The translations under genes were made by a program, and so were the position numbers. Source: Nitrospirae bacterium GWC2_42_7 (GTDB taxonomy: Bacteria; Nitrospirota; Thermodesulfovibrionia; Thermodesulfovibrionales; UBA6898). Taken from it: 9,374 nt of DNA. Location of the stretch: the NCBI GenBank assembly GCA_001803645.1, contig MHDW01000237.1, forward strand, positions 2,131-11,504, written 5' to 3'. Positions 6,443 to 9,374 of this stretch are shown piece after piece; positions within the stretch are counted from its first letter, which is position 1; each line of letters starts with the position of its first letter. The notes beneath the pieces were generated by a model. That model did no database searches. It was given only the letters and a program-made list of their open reading frames with translations, and had not been told where the DNA came from.

Positions 6443-7192
6443 ATGAAAAAGATTATTAACTTGCCTAAGATTGCCGAGCCGACTATCGAGCAGGTGCTTG
6501 AGGAGTTTCTGGCTGAGCAGCTAAAGAAGCTGAAGCCGAAGACCGCATCTGGTTACAGAGACGCAATCCAATTGTTTAAGGACTGTATGAACGGCTATGC
6601 CTATCAAAGCCTGTCTAAAACAGAGACAGCTCTTTTTGACAAATACTATAACGCAGAGGGTAAAGAACATAAAGAATTCAGCCAACTTTTTGGGCCGGAC
6701 AAAATTGCTGAAAACACGGGTGAGTTCCTTGGTCACTTTCTGATTCGTAAAGTAATGGCAGGAGGCGATTTTAAGCGTCTTGCCGGCACTGTAATTAAGA
6801 AGCTCTCAAAATGGCTTGTAGAAAAAGGCCATATCTCAGGAGAAGATGCCGCGATGGGTGAAGCTGAAGGGGCGGCGGCAGCCAGAGACCTTCCAAAGGC
6901 TGAAAAGGCAGGGAATATTCTTTATGAGTCTGCAGAGCACATGGACATTGACCCTAATGAATTGGATGACGCTGATTACCATGACTTTGACCATTACACT
7001 ATCGAGAAAGTTGAGCCCGGGAAATTATGGCTTGAGGTTTATACTGAGAAAGGCAAGAGCACTATCGGCCCTATAGCTGTACCAAAAGAGGCCACTGCGC
7101 TTCTCCATGAAGGATGGGACATCAGTTGTTCTATAGCCCGTATCAGAGGCAAGTGGATGCTCGTTGAGGTCGCTAACGTTTATCCGCAGTGA
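6443..7192 (+). CDS. Conserved protein with integrase SAM-like N-terminal region, no catalytic domain
   Basis: No function is known for this 249-residue protein. Residues 13-50 (TIEQVLEEFLAEQLKKLKPKT, positions 14-34, then SGYRDAIQLFKDCMNGY) resemble the SAM-like, DNA-binding N-terminal domain of tyrosine recombinases. The catalytic R..HxxR..Y region is absent. The middle, FLGHFLIRKVMAGGDFKRLAG at 95-115 followed by VIKKLSKWLVEKG at 117-129, looks like a conserved helical core. Residues about 140-165 are Ala-rich and acidic. A small beta-rich domain (185-249, with HYTIEKVEPGKLWLEVY and GKWMLVEVANVYP) ends the protein. GGAGGT lies eight bases before the ATG. The gene follows the nuclease fragment by 35 bases, and a GTGA overlap links it to the next small ORF. 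Base composition is closer to the flanks than that of the DUF262 pair. Confidence 0.83.
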   Translation: MKKIINLPKIAEPTIEQVLEEFLAEQLKKLKPKTASGYRDAIQLFKDCMNGYAYQSLSKTETALFDKYYNAEGKEHKEFSQLFGPDKIAENTGEFLGHFLIRKVMAGGDFKRLAGTVIKKLSKWLVEKGHISGEDAAMGEAEGAAAARDLPKAEKAGNILYESAEHMDIDPNELDDADYHDFDHYTIEKVEPGKLWLEVYTEKGKSTIGPIAVPKEATALLHEGWDISCSIARIRGKWMLVEVANVYPQ

Positions 7193-7299
7193 CCCTTGAA
7201 CTTAAGAGGGCTGAAGGTCTAATGCCCCTTGATGATATCATATTCGACAAGCCGGATAATGACAAACATTGGTACAGAGTTCGTTATGAATTATTTTAG
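7189..7299 (+). CDS. Small ORF of 36 codons coupled to the 249-residue gene
   Basis: A GTG at 7189 overlaps the preceding stop (GTGA) and opens a frame of 36 codons ending at TAG 7297-7299. The product contains LMPLDDIIFDKPDNDKHWYR and ends YELF. The codons look protein-like and no other gene covers this stretch. It could be a genuine small protein translated by coupling or the C-terminal remnant of a larger lost gene. I do not recognise the family. The stop abuts the stop of the DUF4416 gene on the other strand, leaving no intergenic base. Confidence 0.4.
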   Translation: MTLELKRAEGLMPLDDIIFDKPDNDKHWYRVRYELF

Positions 7300-7821
7300 T
7301 TAAAAAATAACCTTCAGAGAATTCCTTGCTTCAGAGAACATCTCCACGGTTTTTTGGTCTTTATAATCGTTGTAGGTGTAGGGTTGGGGCTCAAACCCCT
7401 TGTTTTTTTTGAATATCAATGCGAGATCTGCATAAATACCTTTACCGAGATAGATCCTGTGAGAATAATTTTTTGTGGAAGCAAGCACTACCTTTGCGAG
7501 GGTTATATATCCTGGATCCAGATTGATCTTTCTTTTGTTGTCATCAGAAAAAATGTCTTCTATTTCATTGGTGAGAAGTTTGGCCTCAGGAAGCCTGGAT
7601 GTGTCGAATAAACCGCTAAAAAACACAAAACTCCTGTAGATCGGAGTGCCGAGTTCTTTTTCATAAAAAGAAGTGTAAGCCCATTTATAAACAGGGCTTT
7701 CAAAAAAAATATCCCCGAATTCTTTTTTTAATAATGGCATGGCTTTGATAAAAATATCTGTTTGCGAGAAAAGCGAACCGATGAATAAAACGGCTTTTTC
7801 AGGTTTGCGGGCTCGTCCCAT
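7300..7821 (-). CDS. DUF4416 family protein
   Basis: This 173-residue cytoplasmic protein has the whole DUF4416 pattern: PEKAVLFIGSLFS near the start (7-19), LTNEIEDIF at 83-91, NLDPGYITLAKVVLAS at 100-115, then TKNYSHRIYLGKGIYADLAL at 116-135 and QPYTYNDYK at 146-154. The length is usual for the family. No biochemical role is established. The ATG shares its A with the stop of the TlpA-like gene (TAATG), so translation is probably coupled, and the two genes plus clpC read as one operon. It faces the accessory block tail to tail. Confidence 0.92.
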   Translation of the reverse strand: MGRARKPEKAVLFIGSLFSQTDIFIKAMPLLKKEFGDIFFESPVYKWAYTSFYEKELGTPIYRSFVFFSGLFDTSRLPEAKLLTNEIEDIFSDDNKRKINLDPGYITLAKVVLASTKNYSHRIYLGKGIYADLALIFKKNKGFEPQPYTYNDYKDQKTVEMFSEARNSLKVIF

Positions 7822-8348
7822 TATTCATTCAGCAATGAATTAATAAAGCCTTTCTCGATCGGGGAATTCCAGTCAGCAGGTCCTATTACATGTTTTCTCA
7901 ACATGCCTTTTTTATCTATCAGGTAAGTCTCAGGGACACCGGTCAGTCCGAAGTCTCTGAATGATTCCCCCTTTTCATCAGTATAAACCGGAAAGGTATT
8001 CCCAGTTGCAAGCATATATCCGGAACCGTTCTCATAGGAATCCTTGTAAAGAACAGTCACGATCCTGAAATTACTGTTCCCTGAGAGTTCTTTGTATAAA
8101 GCCTCGATCGAAGGTACTTCTTCTTTACAGGGAGGGCACCAGGAAGCCCAGAAATTCAGGAAAACAACTTTGCCTTTCATGTCAGAAGACCTGATAAGGC
8201 TTTTATTTGAGGGGTCCAGGAATTCATACTCAGGTGCATTCAAACCAACTGCGGTAATTTGTTTATTTGCCTGTTGGTTCGAAAAAAGTATAAACGCCAG
8301 CGCGCTGACTATCAGCAGAACAATAAAGATCAAAGATTTGTTTTTCAA
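7821..8348 (-). CDS. TlpA/ResA-family membrane-anchored thioredoxin-like protein
   Basis: This is a thiol-disulfide oxidoreductase of the TlpA/ResA type, tethered to the outside of the inner membrane, where such proteins reduce cysteines, for example in cytochrome c maturation. I start it at the TTG 8348-8346 (175 residues) because a perfect AAGGAG (8359-8354) sits five bases upstream. A TTG at 8375 would add nine residues but has no site. Residues 2-4 are basic and an uncleaved signal anchor spans about 5-23. The thioredoxin domain follows: FLNFWASWCPPCKEEVPS with the active site WCPPC at 70-74, and GVPET with the cis-Pro at 139. All key residues are present. It lies 54 bases after clpC and overlaps the DUF4416 gene by one base. 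The redox partner cannot be told from here. Confidence 0.92.
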   Translation of the reverse strand: MKNKSLIFIVLLIVSALAFILFSNQQANKQITAVGLNAPEYEFLDPSNKSLIRSSDMKGKVVFLNFWASWCPPCKEEVPSIEALYKELSGNSNFRIVTVLYKDSYENGSGYMLATGNTFPVYTDEKGESFRDFGLTGVPETYLIDKKGMLRKHVIGPADWNSPIEKGFINSLLNE

Positions 8349-8353
8349 AAAAA

Positions 8354-8359
8354 CTCCTT
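8354..8359 (-). promoter_or_regulatory. Ribosome binding site deciding the TlpA-like start
   Basis: AAGGAG on the - strand ends five bases before the TTG at 8348. It would lie inside the coding region if translation began at the upstream TTG 8375, which has no such site. The TTG at 8348 is therefore the favoured start. Confidence 0.7.
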
Positions 8360-8402
8360 TTCTGCGAGACTTCAAATAACTTGGATGAATAACTATTTTT
8401 CC

Positions 8403-9374
8403 TTAACTAACGCCTGTAAGGACAGAGGTTTCATTAGCAGACACAAATATCGGGGTCCCTGATTCCAGTACGGCTCTTATTTTATTAACTCCCTTGAATC
8501 TTCCCATAAGGATTTCCTCCGAGAGCGGGTCTTCTATAACCTTTTGAATAGCCCTTCTCATCGGCCTTGCGCCGTAAGACGGTTTATAGTAATGCTCCAG
8601 TATCCATTCCTTAAGCTCGTCAGAAACTTCTACTATAAGCTCCTGTTCTAAGAGCAATTTATTTGTTTCCGCTATAAGAAGGTCTATTACCGAGAAAAGA
8701 TGTTCTTTTTCAAGAGGATGGAATACAACGATCTCATCAACTCTGTTTAAGAATTCAGGGTTAAATGTCTTTCTTAATTCATTAAGAACATTATCTTTGA
8801 TGTTTTCATACAAGGTGCCGGATTCTTCTTTCTGAAAACCGAGAGGAGTTGCTTTTTCAATTATCCTTGCACCGACATTTGATGTCATTATAATGACCGT
8901 ATTACGGAAATCAACCTTCCTTCCGAAACTGTCCGTAAGGACGCCTTCGTCGAGAACCTGAAGGAGTATATTGAATACATCAGGATGCGCTTTTTCGATC
9001 TCATCAAAGAGTATTACTGAATATGGTTTTTTCCTTACACGTTCAGTCAGTTGTCCTCCTTCTTCATACCCCACATATCCCGGAGGCGCGCCGGTAAGTT
9101 TTGAAACATTGAATCTTTCCATGTACTCGGACATATCAATTTTTATCAGCGAACTTTCATTATTGAAGAGAAAGCTTGCAAGAGCTTTTGCAAGTTCTGT
9201 TTTTCCTACGCCGGTTGGCCCTAAGAAGAAAAACGATCCTATGGGTTTTTTGTTGCTCTTAAGACCTGCCCTTGATCTTCTGAGAGATTTGGAAACCACA
9301 TTCACGGCTTCTTCCTGTGCTATTATTCTGCTGTGCAGCTCATCTTCCATCTTGAGCAGTTTTTCGGTTTCTTT
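8403..9374 (-). CDS. clpC: ATP-dependent Clp protease ATP-binding subunit ClpC, C-terminal part (5' end outside window)
   Basis: ClpC is a cytoplasmic AAA+ unfoldase that feeds substrates to the ClpP peptidase. The visible 323 residues are the second AAA+ module and C-terminal domain. The reading frame runs off the window edge through KETEKLLK, so the true start is outside. Counting from the Met at 9350, Walker A GPTGVGKT is at 44-51, pore loop GYVGYEEGG at 91-99, Walker B VILFDE at 112-117, sensor 1 TSN at 156-158, arginine finger in NPEFLNR ending at 203, and sensor 2 GARPMRR at 260-266. LGF at 170-172 is the ClpP-docking tripeptide, which ClpB lacks, so ClpC is preferred over the disaggregase ClpB. 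The tail after residue 285 is short. The TlpA-like and DUF4416 genes follow in the same operon. Confidence 0.95.
   Translation of the reverse strand, partial: KETEKLLKMEDELHSRIIAQEEAVNVVSKSLRRSRAGLKSNKKPIGSFFFLGPTGVGKTELAKALASFLFNNESSLIKIDMSEYMERFNVSKLTGAPPGYVGYEEGGQLTERVRKKPYSVILFDEIEKAHPDVFNILLQVLDEGVLTDSFGRKVDFRNTVIIMTSNVGARIIEKATPLGFQKEESGTLYENIKDNVLNELRKTFNPEFLNRVDEIVVFHPLEKEHLFSVIDLLIAETNKLLLEQELIVEVSDELKEWILEHYYKPSYGARPMRRAIQKVIEDPLSEEILMGRFKGVNKIRAVLESGTPIFVSANETSVLTGVS

Noticed and set aside
7232..7241. Perfect 10-base palindrome ATGATATCAT
   Set aside because: It falls in Asp-Asp-Ile-Ile codons of the small ORF. A palindrome of this length and composition is expected by chance.
7291..7310. 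Possible terminator stem TTATTTT/AAAATAA at the convergent gene ends
   Set aside because: The stem is only A-T pairs, seven long, and overlaps both stop codons. It is too weak to call a terminator.
1..9374. CRISPR arrays, tRNA or rRNA genes, insertion sequences
   Set aside because: No regularly spaced repeats, cloverleaf patterns, transposase motifs or long terminal inverted repeats were seen on either strand.

Overview
The window is chromosomal DNA from a moderately A+T-rich bacterium. At both ends are housekeeping genes, and between them lies an accessory block. No gene fixes the taxonomy. The obg-proB pair, a DUF4416 gene, a ClpC with a ClpP-docking loop, and a 249-residue 'FL..F.IRKVMAG' protein beside a RecB-like nuclease fragment together suggest a Gram-negative anaerobe such as Nitrospirota or a deltaproteobacterial relative. 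That placement is inference.

Left flank (1-1640, + strand): the 3' part of the ribosome-assembly GTPase obg, then complete proB (glutamate 5-kinase) behind its own recognisable promoter. proA is not next to it. The gap after proB (1641-1899) holds a head-to-head pair of short hairpin repeats (1723-1808) and the promoter of the next operon.

Accessory block (about 1868-7299, + strand): (i) a toxin-antitoxin pair, Phd/YefM-like antitoxin and PIN-domain toxin, overlapping by 44 bases; (ii) 14 bases later, a 395-residue protein whose C-terminal half matches the HD-domain 5'-deoxynucleotidase YfbR; (iii) a new promoter, a possible 21-codon leader ORF ending in an ATGA overlap, a 515-residue DUF262-HNH protein of the GmrSD/BrxU kind, and a 224-residue conserved protein of unknown function. 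Items i-iii look like a small defence island. (iv) Next come a truncated PD-(D/E)XK nuclease (86 residues, no catalytic core), a 249-residue protein that starts like an integrase SAM-like domain but has no catalytic domain, and a 36-codon ORF. No transposase, integrase catalytic domain, tRNA or CRISPR array is visible, so the way the block arrived is not explained.

Right flank (7300-9374, - strand): clpC (5' end outside the window), a TlpA/ResA-type membrane-anchored thioredoxin and a DUF4416 gene, closely spaced in one direction and probably one operon. It converges on the accessory block with abutting stop codons.

The best candidate for an undescribed system is the DUF262-HNH gene with its 224-residue neighbour. 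The YfbR-like enzyme next to the toxin-antitoxin pair is the second.
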